Of a DNA stretch of 64,000 bases, positions 25,125 through 33,774 are shown in pieces. The notes beneath the pieces are model-generated. The model was given only the letters and a program-made list of their open reading frames with translations, did no database searches and was not told the DNA's origin. How positions within the stretch are numbered: the first letter of the stretch is position 1; the number at the start of each line of letters is the position of its first letter. Both the position numbers and the translations under genes were made by a program. Source of the DNA: Conyzicola lurida (GTDB taxonomy: Bacteria > Actinomycetota > Actinomycetes > Actinomycetales > Microbacteriaceae); NCBI RefSeq assembly GCF_014204935.1, contig NZ_JACHMJ010000001.1:2976001-3040000 (forward strand), given 5' to 3'.

Positions 25125-26540
25125 ATGACCACCCGCAATCCCCCGGCCGCCGACACCCCGGCCCGCCTCCCCCTGCCCGCGCGCTTCAGTCTGGCGCTCG
25201 GCACCGGCACCATCCTGCAGGGCCTGAACTCGGCGATCGTCGCCGTCGCGCTCATCCCGATCGCCCTGCACTTCGGCACCTCGGCCGCGATCCCGTGGAT
25301 CGTCAGCGGCCTGTACATCGCCTCCGCGGTCGGCTCCCCGGCCGCCGGGCGCCTGTCGGACCTGTTCGGCCCCCGCCGCATCTACCTGATCGGGCTCGCG
25401 GTCGTGCTGCTCGCCTCCGTCGCCGGCCCGTTCGTGCCGAGCGTCGAGTGGCTCGTGGTCGACCGCATCGTGCTCGGTCTCGGCGCGTCGATGCACTTCC
25501 CGGCGGCGATGGCGATCATCCGCCAGCAGGCCGCGAAACGCGAGCAGACGGCCACGGGCGCCATCGGCATCATCGCGATCTGCGGCCAGACCAGCGCCGC
25601 CCTCGGCCCGACGATCGGCGGCCTCGTGGTCGTCATCTGGGGCTGGGAGGGCATCTTCTGGGTCAACGTGCCGCTCGTGATCGCGTCGGCGATCTGGGTG
25701 CTCACCCAGGTGCCCGCCGACGAGGCGCGCAAGCGCTCCGGCGTCCTCGCCGGCATCCGCTCGATCGACCCGCTCGGCATGGGGCTCTTCGTCGCCACCG
25801 TCGTGCTGCTCATGCTCGGGCTGCTCTCGCTCGAGGGCGACCCGCAGTGGCTGCTGTTCGCCGCGTTCGTTCCCGTCGCCGCCCTGTTCGTGCTGCGCGA
25901 GCTGCGCACCCCGAGCCCATTCATCGACGTGCGGCTGATGCTGACCCACCGCCAGTTCGCGCTGACCTGCGCCCGCGCCATCCTGACCTTCATTTCTTTC
26001 TACTGCATCTTCTACGGACTGCCCCAGTGGCTCGAAGCCTCGAGAGGGCTGGATGCCGCGGCCACGGGCCTGCTGATGCTGCCGGTCTTCGGAGTCGGGG
26101 TCGCGTCGACCATCCTGGCCACCCGGCTCGGCAGGCGGCTCAAACCGCGCCTGCTGCTCGTGTTCGGCACGACCGCGATGGTGGTGGCCGGCGCGCTGCT
26201 CGCGCTGGTGACGAGCACCGATTCGCCGATCTGGCTGCTCGTGGTGATCAGCGTCCTGCTCGGCATCCCGAACGGCTTCAACAACCTCGGCAACCAGCTC
26301 ATCCTGCACTCGAGCGTCCCCGGCGCCAACGCCGGCAGCGCGAGCGGCATCTACCGCACCTCGCAGTACTTCGGCGCCGTGCTCTCCGCGGTGATCGTCG
26401 CGCACGTCGTCGGCGTCGGCGAGGCGGAGGGCGGCATCCGCACCCTCGGCGTCGTCATCGGCGGGCTCGGCGGCCTCATGCTCGTGACCAACCTCGTCGC
26501 CCTCTACCGGGGGCGCGGAAAATCGATGGTGGAACTGTGA
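25125..26540 (+). CDS. MFS transporter, DHA2 (EmrB/QacA-like) type
   Basis: A 471-residue transporter with about 14 hydrophobic helices. Motif A-like GRLSDLFGPRRIYLIG follows helix 2, and motif C-like ALGPTIGGLVVVIWGWEGIFWVNVP (in pieces: ALGPTIGG, WEGIFWVNVP) is typical of proton-coupled drug exporters. It starts two bases after the paralogue's stop and overlaps the next gene by 4 bp. In a catabolic operon it may export a toxic intermediate or product, or be a second route of uptake. Confidence 0.9.
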   Translation: MTTRNPPAADTPARLPLPARFSLALGTGTILQGLNSAIVAVALIPIALHFGTSAAIPWIVSGLYIASAVGSPAAGRLSDLFGPRRIYLIGLAVVLLASVAGPFVPSVEWLVVDRIVLGLGASMHFPAAMAIIRQQAAKREQTATGAIGIIAICGQTSAALGPTIGGLVVVIWGWEGIFWVNVPLVIASAIWVLTQVPADEARKRSGVLAGIRSIDPLGMGLFVATVVLLMLGLLSLEGDPQWLLFAAFVPVAALFVLRELRTPSPFIDVRLMLTHRQFALTCARAILTFISFYCIFYGLPQWLEASRGLDAAATGLLMLPVFGVGVASTILATRLGRRLKPRLLLVFGTTAMVVAGALLALVTSTDSPIWLLVVISVLLGIPNGFNNLGNQLILHSSVPGANAGSASGIYRTSQYFGAVLSAVIVAHVVGVGEAEGGIRTLGVVIGGLGGLMLVTNLVALYRGRGKSMVEL

Positions 26541-27604
26541 CCTCTCTCTTCGACTCCCTCCGGCTGCGCGACCTCACCGTCGCCAACCGCGTCTGGGTAT
26601 CACCGATGTGCATGTACGCCTGCGAGGGCGAACCGGGCGTCGTCGGCGCCTGGCACGTCGCGCACTACGGCCAGTTCGCGCTCGGCGGCGCGGGGCTCAT
26701 CGTGACCGAAGCCACCGCGGTGCTACCCGAGGGGCGCGTCACGCCCGAGGATGCCGGACTCTGGGGCGACGACCACGTCGCGCCGTGGAAGACGGTGACG
26801 GATGCCGTTCATCTGGCGGGTTCCGCGATCGCGGTCCAGCTGGCCCACGCCGGTCGCAAGGGCGGCAAGTTCCGCGGCCTGCCGGGCGACGAATTCGCGA
26901 ACTCGTCGGTGCCCGCGGACCTCGGTGGCTGGACCACGGTCGGCGCTACCGGCGAGGCGTTCGGACGCTACGACGCCCCCGCGAAGGCCACCGCCGACGA
27001 CCTCGCCGCCACGGTCGCGGCCTTCGGTGCCGCCGCCCGCCGCGCGGACGAGGCCGGCTTCGACGCGATCGAGTTGCACGGCGCGCACGGGTACCTGCTG
27101 CACGAACTGCTCTCGCCGGTCACCAACACCCGCGACGACGACTGGGCCTCGCGCGAGCGGCTGCTGCTCGAGACCGTCGCCGCGGTGCGCGCCAATTGGC
27201 CGCAGGGCAAGCCGCTCATCGTGCGACTCTCGGTGGACGACGTGGCGCCCGGCGGGCTGACCGCCGAGGACTCCGCGTCCCTCGCCACCCGCCTCGGCGA
27301 GCTCGGCGTTGACCTGATCGACTGCTCCTCGGGCGGCCTCGTGGCCGGTGCCGAGTACGCGGCGACCCCCGGCTACCAGGTACCCGGCGCGGCGACCGTG
27401 CGCCGGCTGTCGGGGCTCCCCACCTCGGCGGTCGGCCTCATCACGAGCCCCGAGCACGCGGCGTCGATCGTCGCCGAGGGCTCCGCCGACGCGGTGATGC
27501 TGGGGCGCGAGATGCTCCGCAATCCGTACTGGGCCAGGCACGCGGCATCCGCCCTGGGCGTTTCGCTGCCGGGGGTGTCGCGGTACCACCGCGCGCACGC
27601 GTAG
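26537..27604 (+). CDS. Old Yellow Enzyme-family NADPH-dependent ene-reductase (YqjM type)
   Basis: A 355-residue FMN barrel enzyme of the thermophilic-like class. SPMCMYAC carries the flavin-tuning C25 and Y27 characteristic of YqjM. LAHAGRKGG, ELHGAHGYLLHELLSPVTN (substrate-binding H181 and H184) and VMLGREMLRNPYW (phosphate loop) complete the fold. It reduces activated C=C bonds conjugated to carbonyls, such as maleimides or enones. It is the last gene of the operon, with a GTGA overlap from the MFS gene. An ene-reductase beside a ring hydrolase fits breakdown of an unsaturated cyclic imide or lactam (inference). Confidence 0.93.
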   Translation: MTSLFDSLRLRDLTVANRVWVSPMCMYACEGEPGVVGAWHVAHYGQFALGGAGLIVTEATAVLPEGRVTPEDAGLWGDDHVAPWKTVTDAVHLAGSAIAVQLAHAGRKGGKFRGLPGDEFANSSVPADLGGWTTVGATGEAFGRYDAPAKATADDLAATVAAFGAAARRADEAGFDAIELHGAHGYLLHELLSPVTNTRDDDWASRERLLLETVAAVRANWPQGKPLIVRLSVDDVAPGGLTAEDSASLATRLGELGVDLIDCSSGGLVAGAEYAATPGYQVPGAATVRRLSGLPTSAVGLITSPEHAASIVAEGSADAVMLGREMLRNPYWARHAASALGVSLPGVSRYHRAHA

Positions 27605-27689
27605 CCGCGCGCCGTGCGCTCGCGCCCGCCGCGGCCCCCTCGCCGCGCTAGAAAGGCCCCGGGCCCGGCCTGCGCGCCCGAGGCCCCCT

Positions 27690-27780
27690 GCGACGCTCAG
27701 CGTTGTCGCGCGCGCTGCGCTTCGTCGCGCACGCGGCGGCACGAACAGGCGCGTGCGCGACAAATCTCATCGCGCACCCC
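27690..27780. repeat. Family C GC-rich hairpin element
   Basis: GTCGCGCACGCG near 27724 pairs perfectly with CGCGTGCGCGAC near 27750 around a loop containing GGCACGAACAG. The flank CGACGCTCAGCG recurs at about 13025 and 34265. It lies between the OYE gene and tRNA-Tyr; no ORF is credible in 27605-27820. Confidence 0.6.
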
Positions 27781-27821
27781 CGGCGTGCACAGCCCGCCGC
27801 GCGAAACCCCGGCGCACGAAA

Positions 27822-27844
27822 AAGCCCCGCACGAGGCGGGGCTT
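27822..27844. terminator. Bidirectional intrinsic terminator
   Basis: AAGCCCCGC (27822-27830), loop ACGAG, GCGGGGCTT (27836-27844), with A-run before and T-rich TCTCT after. It can end the catabolic operon on the plus strand and tRNA-Tyr on the minus strand. Confidence 0.88.
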
Positions 27845-27865
27845 CTCTGTTCCAGTCCGACTTCC

Positions 27866-27950
27866 TGGTGGCGAGTGAGGGATTCGAACCCCCGAATGCG
27901 ATGCAGTCTGATTTACAGTCAGATCCCTTTGGCCGCTTGGGTAACTCGCC
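27866..27950 (-). tRNA. tRNA-Tyr (GTA)
   Basis: Class II tRNA with acceptor GGCGAGT/ACTCGCC, anticodon arm TCTGA-CTGTAAA-TCAGA, a long variable arm and T arm GGGGG-TTCGAAT-CCCTC. The 3' CCA is encoded (27866-27868 complement), unlike the other two tRNAs here. Confidence 0.95.
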
Positions 27951-28097
27951 AGGGCGCTTCGTCCACATGTAATCATCTGACCGAAGGCGCTGAACAAGAA
28001 TAGCGTTACTTTTGCCTCGTCAAAATCACACCGCCCAAAACCACGGATCCCGGGCACGCGCCCCGATAGTATCGCTGTGCCAAAGGAGGTGCCGCGA

Positions 28098-29126
28098 GTG
28101 ACGGGAATCAACGAAGTCGCCGTGCTCGCGGGCGTCTCCACGGCCACGGTTTCCCGGGCTCTCAGCGGTAACGGCCACGTTTCGCTCGCCACCCAGTCCC
28201 GCGTCAAAGCCGCGGCACTCGAACTGGGGTACGTCGTTTCCTCCAACGCCTCGGGCCTCGCCACCGGCAGAACGAAAAACGTCGGCGTCGTCATCCCGTT
28301 CCTCACCCGCTGGTACTACAGCTCGGTGATCGAGGGCGCCGAGCAGGCCCTGCTCAGCCACGGCTACGACCTCACCCTGTACAACCTCAGCGGCGGGGGC
28401 GACGAGCGGCGCAGCGTCTTCGAGCACTTCCTGCTGCGCAAACGGGTGGACGCCGTCATCGCCATCTCCCTCGAACTCACCGCGAGCGAGCTGGCCAGCC
28501 TGTTCGAGATGAACAAGCCGATCGTCGGCATCGGCGGCCCGCTGCCCGGCGTGCGCACCCTCAGCATCGACGACGTGAAGGTCGCACGGCTCGCCACCGA
28601 ACACCTGCTGTCGCTCGGCCACACCTCGATCGCGCACATCGGCGGCGACACCTCGGTCGAACTCGACTTCCACCTGCCCACCAACCGCCGCGTCGGCTAC
28701 GAGGCGGCGCTCGAGGCAGTGGGCATCCCTATCGACCCGGAACTCTTCGCCGCCGCCGACTTCAGCGTGCCCGGCGGCTACCGCGCCGCGAAACAGCTGC
28801 TGGGCAACCCGCGCAAGCGCCCGACGGCGGTCTTCGCGGCATCCGACGAAATGGCCATCGGCACCATTCTGGCGGCGCGCGATCTCGGCTTGGCCGTACC
28901 CGGCGACGTCTCGGTGATGGGCATCGACGACCACGAACTGGCCGGCTTCTTCGGCCTGAGCACGGTCGCGCAGTTCCCGGCGGCCCAGGGCCGGATGGCG
29001 GTGGAGCTCTTGATGGAGGAACTGCACCCCGGCCGCCACGTCGCGGCGGCGAACACGCCGCTGCACTTCGAGCTCATCGTGCGGTCGAGTACCGCCCGCC
29101 CGCGCTACTCGGCTTCGGAGCGGTAG
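28098..29126 (+). CDS. LacI-family transcriptional regulator
   Basis: A 342-residue repressor-type protein. The N-terminal HTH is INEVAVLAGVSTATVSRALSGNGHVS with the hinge RVKAAALELGYVVSSNASGLATG, followed by a periplasmic-binding-protein-like sensor domain ending LIVRSSTARPRYSASER (pieces shown). GTG 28098 is chosen over GTG 28077 because AAAGGAGGT lies seven bases upstream of it. A TAGTAT box at 28067-28072 may be its -10. No sugar genes are adjacent, so the target is probably distant. Its 3' end overlaps the convergent transglycosylase gene by 22 bp. Confidence 0.92.
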   Translation: MTGINEVAVLAGVSTATVSRALSGNGHVSLATQSRVKAAALELGYVVSSNASGLATGRTKNVGVVIPFLTRWYYSSVIEGAEQALLSHGYDLTLYNLSGGGDERRSVFEHFLLRKRVDAVIAISLELTASELASLFEMNKPIVGIGGPLPGVRTLSIDDVKVARLATEHLLSLGHTSIAHIGGDTSVELDFHLPTNRRVGYEAALEAVGIPIDPELFAAADFSVPGGYRAAKQLLGNPRKRPTAVFAASDEMAIGTILAARDLGLAVPGDVSVMGIDDHELAGFFGLSTVAQFPAAQGRMAVELLMEELHPGRHVAAANTPLHFELIVRSSTARPRYSASER

Positions 29127-29860
29127 CGGCTGCCCGCCTCTGCGATCGTCACGATGTAGTCGGGGTCGGAGTTGTACGCGGTGATGCCCGCCGACCAGCC
29201 GTCCTCGCTCGCCATGTCGCCGCTCGCCCGGCACAGGTAGTTCGCGCTCGCCATCGTCGCGTCGTCGATGTTCTGCGGGTCCCCCGCACCGTCGGCGTTG
29301 GCGTCGACGTGCCAGTTGTTCCACGTCTGCGGGATCAGCTGCATCGGCCCGACCGCGCGGTCGTACTCCGCGTCGCCGTCGATCGCTCCCTGGTCGCTGT
29401 CGGGGATGTGCGCCGTCGACGCCCCGTCGAGCGCGATGCCGAAGATGCCGGGGCTCACGGTGCCGTCGGCCTGCACCGACGAGCCCGCGTGGGTGCCGTG
29501 GCGGCTCTCCGCGTAGCCGATCGCGGCCAGCGTGTTCCAACTGAGCCCGCAGGTCGGCATCTGCAGCGCCTTGTCGATCGCGACACCGGCGTAGGCGGCG
29601 AGCGCGCGCTCCGGGATGCCCGTGCTCTCCGCGGTCTGGGACAGCCAGACGGGGTCGGCCAGAGAGGCGATACCCGGGGCGGATGGCGCGGCCGCCGTCA
29701 CGGGAGGTGCGGCCGGCGCGGCCCACGTCGGCGCGGGCAGGGCCTCCTCGGTGGTGACGGCGGGGACGAGCGGCGAGAGAGCGAGCCAGGCGGCGGCGGC
29801 CACGGCGAGTACAGCGACGGAGGCCCCCGCGATGATCCAGGGACGGCGTCGATCGGGCAT
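29105..29860 (-). CDS. Lytic murein transglycosylase, MltB/SLT_2-like
   Basis: This 251-residue exported protein has a basic N-terminus (PDRRRP), a hydrophobic segment (WIIAGASVAVLAVAAAAWLAL) acting as signal or anchor and an Ala/Pro linker. The catalytic domain has IGYAESRHGTHAG with the putative catalytic Glu, VGPMQLIPQTWNNW and ITAYNSD, as in MltB-type enzymes that cleave peptidoglycan glycan strands. ATG 29860 places the signal sequence at the N-terminus; the frame stays open further upstream but adds unlikely sequence toward the yajQ promoter. Confidence 0.88.
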   Translation of the reverse strand: MPDRRRPWIIAGASVAVLAVAAAAWLALSPLVPAVTTEEALPAPTWAAPAAPPVTAAAPSAPGIASLADPVWLSQTAESTGIPERALAAYAGVAIDKALQMPTCGLSWNTLAAIGYAESRHGTHAGSSVQADGTVSPGIFGIALDGASTAHIPDSDQGAIDGDAEYDRAVGPMQLIPQTWNNWHVDANADGAGDPQNIDDATMASANYLCRASGDMASEDGWSAGITAYNSDPDYIVTIAEAGSRYRSEAE

Positions 29861-29939
29861 GCCCCGTTTTACCACGCGGGTATGGGAGCCCTCCGACATC
29901 CGCAATTCAGAAAAAACCGCGACCGCGTAGAATTGCCGC

Positions 29940-30428
29940 ATGGCAGACCCCACATTCGACATCGTCAGCAAGGTCGACAAAATGGAGGCGGACAACGCCG
30001 TCAACCAGGCCCAGAAAGAAGTAGCCCAGCGCTACGACTTCAAGGGCGTCGGCGCGTCCATCGACTGGAGCGGCGAGAAACTGCTGCTCAAGGCCAGCGC
30101 CGAAGACCGCGTGAAGGCGGTACTCGAGGTACTCGAGGCCAAGTTCATCAAGCGCGGCATCCCCCTGCGCAGCCTCGACACCGGCGAGCCCTACGCGAGC
30201 GGCAAGGAGTACCGCATCGAGGTGTCGCTCAAGAACGGCATCTCCTCCGAAGACGCGAAGAAGGTCTCGAAGATCATCCGCGACGAGGGGCCCAAGGGCG
30301 TCAAATCGCAGATCCAGGGCGACGAGCTGCGCGTCACCTCCAAGAGCCGCGACGACCTGCAGGCCGTCATGGCGCTGCTCAAGGGCAAGGACCTCGACGT
30401 CGCCCTGCAGTTCGTCAACTTCCGCTAG
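29940..30428 (+). CDS. yajQ: YajQ family nucleotide-binding protein
   Basis: A 162-residue cytoplasmic protein that matches YajQ along its full length: [23 protein letters not shown] at the start, [36 protein letters not shown] and the final ALQFVNFR. YajQ proteins bind cyclic di-GMP or other nucleotides and tRNA in some species (family knowledge). TAGAAT (29928-29933) lies six bases before the ATG, a leaderless start. A long-stem hairpin follows the gene. Confidence 0.97.
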   Translation: MADPTFDIVSKVDKMEADNAVNQAQKEVAQRYDFKGVGASIDWSGEKLLLKASAEDRVKAVLEVLEAKFIKRGIPLRSLDTGEPYASGKEYRIEVSLKNGISSEDAKKVSKIIRDEGPKGVKSQIQGDELRVTSKSRDDLQAVMALLKGKDLDVALQFVNFR

Positions 30429-30460
30429 AACCGCCCGCGACAGGTTCGCGCCCCCCGTGT

Positions 30461-30494
30461 GACGATCGCGCCCGAATGTTCGGGCGCGATCGTC
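30461..30494 (+). terminator. Hairpin terminator after yajQ
   Basis: GACGATCGCGCCCGA (30461-30475) pairs perfectly with TCGGGCGCGATCGTC (30480-30494), loop ATGT. ATTTAA follows. A 15-bp stem 33 bases after the yajQ stop. Confidence 0.82.
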
Positions 30495-30565
30495 ATTTAA
30501 CGGCGCGAAAACCTCCCGGACGGGCGTGTGCCGAGCACCCCCGCGATCGATAGACTTCGAGAGAA

Positions 30566-32023
30566 ATGGATGTAGCTTCCTGGGGCCCGACGCTCGTCAT
30601 CGTCGCGGCGGTCGTCGACTTTCTCATTCGGCTGACGTGCCTCATCTACGTGCCCCGCAACCGTCGCCCGCAGACCGCGACGGCGTGGCTGCTCGCCATC
30701 TTCTTCCTCCCTCCGTACATCGGCGTGACGCTGTTCCTGCTGCTCGGCAGCCGTCGCCTGCCGAAGTCCCGCCGGGCGAAGCAGGCCGAGGTCAACTCGT
30801 TCATCACGGAGACCACCGAGGGCATCGAAGAGGTCAAGCACGACCACCCGTGGCTCGACCCGGTCGTCGAGCTCAACCGCCACCTCGGCGCGATGCCCCT
30901 CGTCGGCGGCAACCAGGCGAAGCTCTACGGCACCTACGACGAGACCCTCGTCGCGATGACCGAGGCGATCAACAACGCGACCAAGTGGGTGCACGCGGAG
31001 TTCTACATCCTCGCGCTCGACAAGACCACCGCGCCGTTCTTCGACGCCCTCGAGGCGGCAGTGAAGCGCGGCGTGACCGTGCGCGTGCTGCTCGACCACG
31101 TCGCCGGGGTGCGCGCCGTCGGCTACCGCCGCACCAAGCGCCGTCTGCGCAAAGCCGGGGTGCAGTGGTCACTGATGCTGCCCGTGCAGCCGTGGCGCGG
31201 CAAGTGGCAGCGTCCCGACCTGCGCAACCACCGCAAGATCCTCGTGCTCGACGGCAACGTCGCGTTCACCGGGTCGCAGAACGTCGTCGACTCGAGCTAC
31301 AACAAGAAGGGCAACCTGCGGCGGGGCCTGCACTGGAAAGACCTCATGGTGCGTTTCGAGGGCCCCATCGTCGCCGGCGTCAACGCGCTGTTCATCACGG
31401 ACTGGTACACCGAGACCAACGAGCTGCTCATGCGCGAGGCCAGCACGGTGCCGCGCCCGCGCGTGCAGAACTCGCTCGACGCGCAGGTCGTGCCCAGCGG
31501 TCCGGGCTTCGACGGCGAGAACAACCTGCGCCTGTTCAACTCCCTGCTCTACCTGGCGCAGGAACGCATCATCATCACCTCCCCGTACTTCGTGCCCGAC
31601 GAGTCGATGCTCTATGCCATCACCACCGCGGCGCAGAGCGGCATCGACGTGCAGCTCTTCGTCTCCGAGATCGGCGACCAGCCCGTGGTCTACCACGCCC
31701 AGCGCAGCTACTACGAGGAGCTGCTGCGCGCCGGCGTTCGCATCTGGCTCTACAAGGCGCCGACCGTGCTGCACTCGAAGTTCTTCACGATCGACGACGA
31801 GGTCGCGGTGATCGGCTCGAGCAACATGGACATGCGCTCGTTCAGCCTCAACCTCGAGATCTCGGTCATGGTGCACGGAAAGACATTCGTCGACGACCTG
31901 CGCAAGGTCGAGCAGGAATACCGCGACACCAGCCGCGAGCTCTTCCTCGACGACTGGACGGAGCGGCCGAGGGCTGCGGCAGTGCTCGACAACGTCGCGC
32001 GGCTCACGGCGGCCGTGCAGTAA
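30566..32023 (+). CDS. cls: Cardiolipin synthase-like phospholipase D family protein
   Basis: A 485-residue membrane enzyme. Two N-terminal helices (LVIVAAVVDFLIRLTCLIYV and TATAWLLAIFFLPPYIGVTLF) anchor it, followed by two PLD half-sites: HRKILVLDGNVAFTGSQN and HSKFFTIDDEVAVIGSSNMD. It would transfer phosphatidyl groups to make cardiolipin. TAGACT (30551-30556) lies nine bases before ATG 30566. Its last 36 bases recur downstream of the AAA gene, so the gene's 3' end marks a recombination or integration boundary. Confidence 0.93.
   Translation: MDVASWGPTLVIVAAVVDFLIRLTCLIYVPRNRRPQTATAWLLAIFFLPPYIGVTLFLLLGSRRLPKSRRAKQAEVNSFITETTEGIEEVKHDHPWLDPVVELNRHLGAMPLVGGNQAKLYGTYDETLVAMTEAINNATKWVHAEFYILALDKTTAPFFDALEAAVKRGVTVRVLLDHVAGVRAVGYRRTKRRLRKAGVQWSLMLPVQPWRGKWQRPDLRNHRKILVLDGNVAFTGSQNVVDSSYNKKGNLRRGLHWKDLMVRFEGPIVAGVNALFITDWYTETNELLMREASTVPRPRVQNSLDAQVVPSGPGFDGENNLRLFNSLLYLAQERIIITSPYFVPDESMLYAITTAAQSGIDVQLFVSEIGDQPVVYHAQRSYYEELLRAGVRIWLYKAPTVLHSKFFTIDDEVAVIGSSNMDMRSFSLNLEISVMVHGKTFVDDLRKVEQEYRDTSRELFLDDWTERPRAAAVLDNVARLTAAVQ
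31987..32022. repeat. 36-bp direct repeat, left copy (3' end of cls)
   Basis: Begins CGACAACGTCGCG and ends GTGCAGTA. It encodes the last residues DNVARLTAAVQ and two bases of the stop of cls. It is identical over 36 bases to 33541-33576. Confidence 0.92.
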
Positions 32024-32084
32024 GTTTCCCGACGATTCGTCGACTCGAACGGCTAGCGTGGAAGACGAGCCGGAGGAGACCACC

Positions 32085-33536
32085 GTGGACGAACGCACGA
32101 CAGAATTCATCGACACGTTCCAGACGTTCTTGCGGGACATGCTCAACGAGAGGCCGTCCGGGACCGACAGGCTGACCCCGTTCGGCGAGTTCGTCGAGGA
32201 GTTCCTCGGTGCCAGCGTGCGCGAACTCCCCGTCATCAGCCACTCCGTCGCCGCGCATCGGCTCGTCGACGCTGACGTGGCACTCGCCGACCTTGCGGCG
32301 GAATCGCATGCGGAGCCTCACGGCATCACGGGCGGACAGCAGCGGGACCACAACCAGCTCGCCGAGCTGATCAGCAACCCGTATGTGCGGTTTGCGCCCG
32401 GACCAGTCGAATACATCTCGATCCCCGACGGTCCCGAATCCACCCGCCGGGTGATGGCGTTCGGGTTCTACGCGCTCGTCTTCGAAGGCCACCCGATCGT
32501 GGTGCTGCAGCGCCGAGCCCGCCCCGACCACGGTGTCAATGTCGCGAGCCTCGAGGTCATCACACCCTCGCCCGACGCGGCGACCGCTTTCCTCGCCGAG
32601 TTCGGCGAGCGAATGCTGCGGCTCAGCGTGCTGCGCGGACAGGTCCTGTCGTTCAGCGGCAACGAGTACGGCCAGCTGGGCGCGGGGGCGACATTCCTGC
32701 CACGGCCGACCGTTGTCGCCGACGACGTCATCCTTCCTCCCGGCGTGCTGGAGAGCGTCGTGCGCCACGTCGTCGGCATAGGCGACCACCGGGACCGGCT
32801 CGTCGCTGCGGGCCAGCATCTGAAACGAGGCGTGCTGCTCTACGGGCCTCCCGGCACGGGCAAGACGCTGACCGTGCGGCACCTGCTCGCGCTCACGCCC
32901 GGGACGACAGCCGTGCTGCTGACCGGTTCGAGCATCCAGTTCGTCACCCAGGCCGCGGAGCTCGCCCGCGCGATGCAACCCGCCATTGTCGTGCTCGAGG
33001 ACGTCGACCTCGTTGCCGCCGAGCGCGGTATGCACGGATCGCCGGACCCCCTGCTGTTCTCGATTTTGGACGCGCTCGACGGACTGGACGGCGACGCCGA
33101 CGTGACCTTCCTGCTCACGACGAACCGCGTGGACGTGCTCGAACGTGCCCTCGCCGAGCGGCCGGGCCGGATCGACCTCGCCGTCGAAGTTCCGTTGCCC
33201 GACGACGAATCGCGCAGACGGCTTTTCGCCCGGTACGCGAGCGGGCTCCCCCTGTCGGCACCCGCCCTCGACGCCGCCGCCGACCGGTCGCCCGGCACGA
33301 CCGGTTCATTCGCCAAAGAGCTCGTGCGTCGCGCGGTGCTCAGCGCTGCCGAGCAGGGCCGCGAGGTCACGGACGCCGACCTTGCCTCTTCGCTCGACAG
33401 TCTCTTGGACTCCGGAGCCCAGCTCGCGCGCAATCTGCTCGGCGGAGGTCAGAGCGACGAAGAAGCCACCTCGGTCTCGACGACCTTCGGCAGTTTCGCC
33501 CCGTCCGTCGTGGTGACGCGCCACAACCTGACCTGA
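32085..33536 (+). CDS. AAA+ family ATPase of unknown function
   Basis: This 483-residue protein has an N-terminal region of about 230 residues that I do not recognise. The AAA+ module that follows has Walker A GPPGTGKT (254-261), Walker B VVLEDVD (302-308), sensor 1 LLTTNRVDVLE and RPGRID (from R359) carrying arginine-finger residues. The module resembles FtsH and proteasomal ATPases but no protease or membrane domain is present. The start is GTG 32085 with GGAGGAG six bases upstream; the upstream GTG 32058 falls inside a TAGCGT promoter-like box. The gene lies between two 36-bp direct repeats, suggesting it arrived or was rearranged as a unit. Confidence 0.85.
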   Translation: MDERTTEFIDTFQTFLRDMLNERPSGTDRLTPFGEFVEEFLGASVRELPVISHSVAAHRLVDADVALADLAAESHAEPHGITGGQQRDHNQLAELISNPYVRFAPGPVEYISIPDGPESTRRVMAFGFYALVFEGHPIVVLQRRARPDHGVNVASLEVITPSPDAATAFLAEFGERMLRLSVLRGQVLSFSGNEYGQLGAGATFLPRPTVVADDVILPPGVLESVVRHVVGIGDHRDRLVAAGQHLKRGVLLYGPPGTGKTLTVRHLLALTPGTTAVLLTGSSIQFVTQAAELARAMQPAIVVLEDVDLVAAERGMHGSPDPLLFSILDALDGLDGDADVTFLLTTNRVDVLERALAERPGRIDLAVEVPLPDDESRRRLFARYASGLPLSAPALDAAADRSPGTTGSFAKELVRRAVLSAAEQGREVTDADLASSLDSLLDSGAQLARNLLGGGQSDEEATSVSTTFGSFAPSVVVTRHNLT

Positions 33537-33540
33537 TCCG

Positions 33541-33576
33541 CGACAACGTCGCGCGGCTCACGGCGGCCGTGCAGTA
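33541..33576. repeat. 36-bp direct repeat, right copy
   Basis: An exact copy of 31987-32022 in the same orientation, starting five bases after the AAA stop. It is followed by G, so the cls reading frame here would end in TAG. It looks like the original 3' end of cls displaced by 1554 bp. Confidence 0.92.
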
Positions 33577-33620
33577 GCCGTCCAGCCTCACGACGGCGCG
33601 CCCCGCATCCATTGCGCAGC

Positions 33621-33732
33621 GGAGAAAACGAATGTTATTCTCCATGCAATTCCCGGCGTGCAATCCCCGGATCGTGCGCCCTGAACTTACCGTCAGCTCG
33701 GCGGCCGGTCCGGACCTTGCTGGCCGCCGAGC
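33621..33732. repeat. Two hairpins in a gene-poor stretch
   Basis: GGAGAAAAC and GTTATTCTCC (33621-33643) form an AT-rich hairpin. GCTCGGCGGCC (33696-33706) pairs with GGCCGCCGAGC (33722-33732), with an inner palindrome GGTCCGGACC. A further small stem GCCACGG/CCGTGGC follows at about 33734-33751. Either of the first two could end transcription of the AAA gene. Confidence 0.5.
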
Positions 33733-33774
33733 GCCACGGAACGCCGTGGCAACTCGAACACGCAGGGGCTCACC

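Noticed and set aside
29861-30004. Longer transglycosylase start
   Set aside because: It would bury the signal sequence and cross the yajQ promoter and start.
31987-33576. Classical transposon or genomic island around the AAA gene
   Set aside because: No transposase, integrase, terminal inverted repeats or tRNA are present; only the direct repeat is real evidence.
33541-33576. A second cls gene remnant
   Set aside because: Only the last 36 bases are present; nothing upstream of them in the AAA gene resembles PLD motifs.
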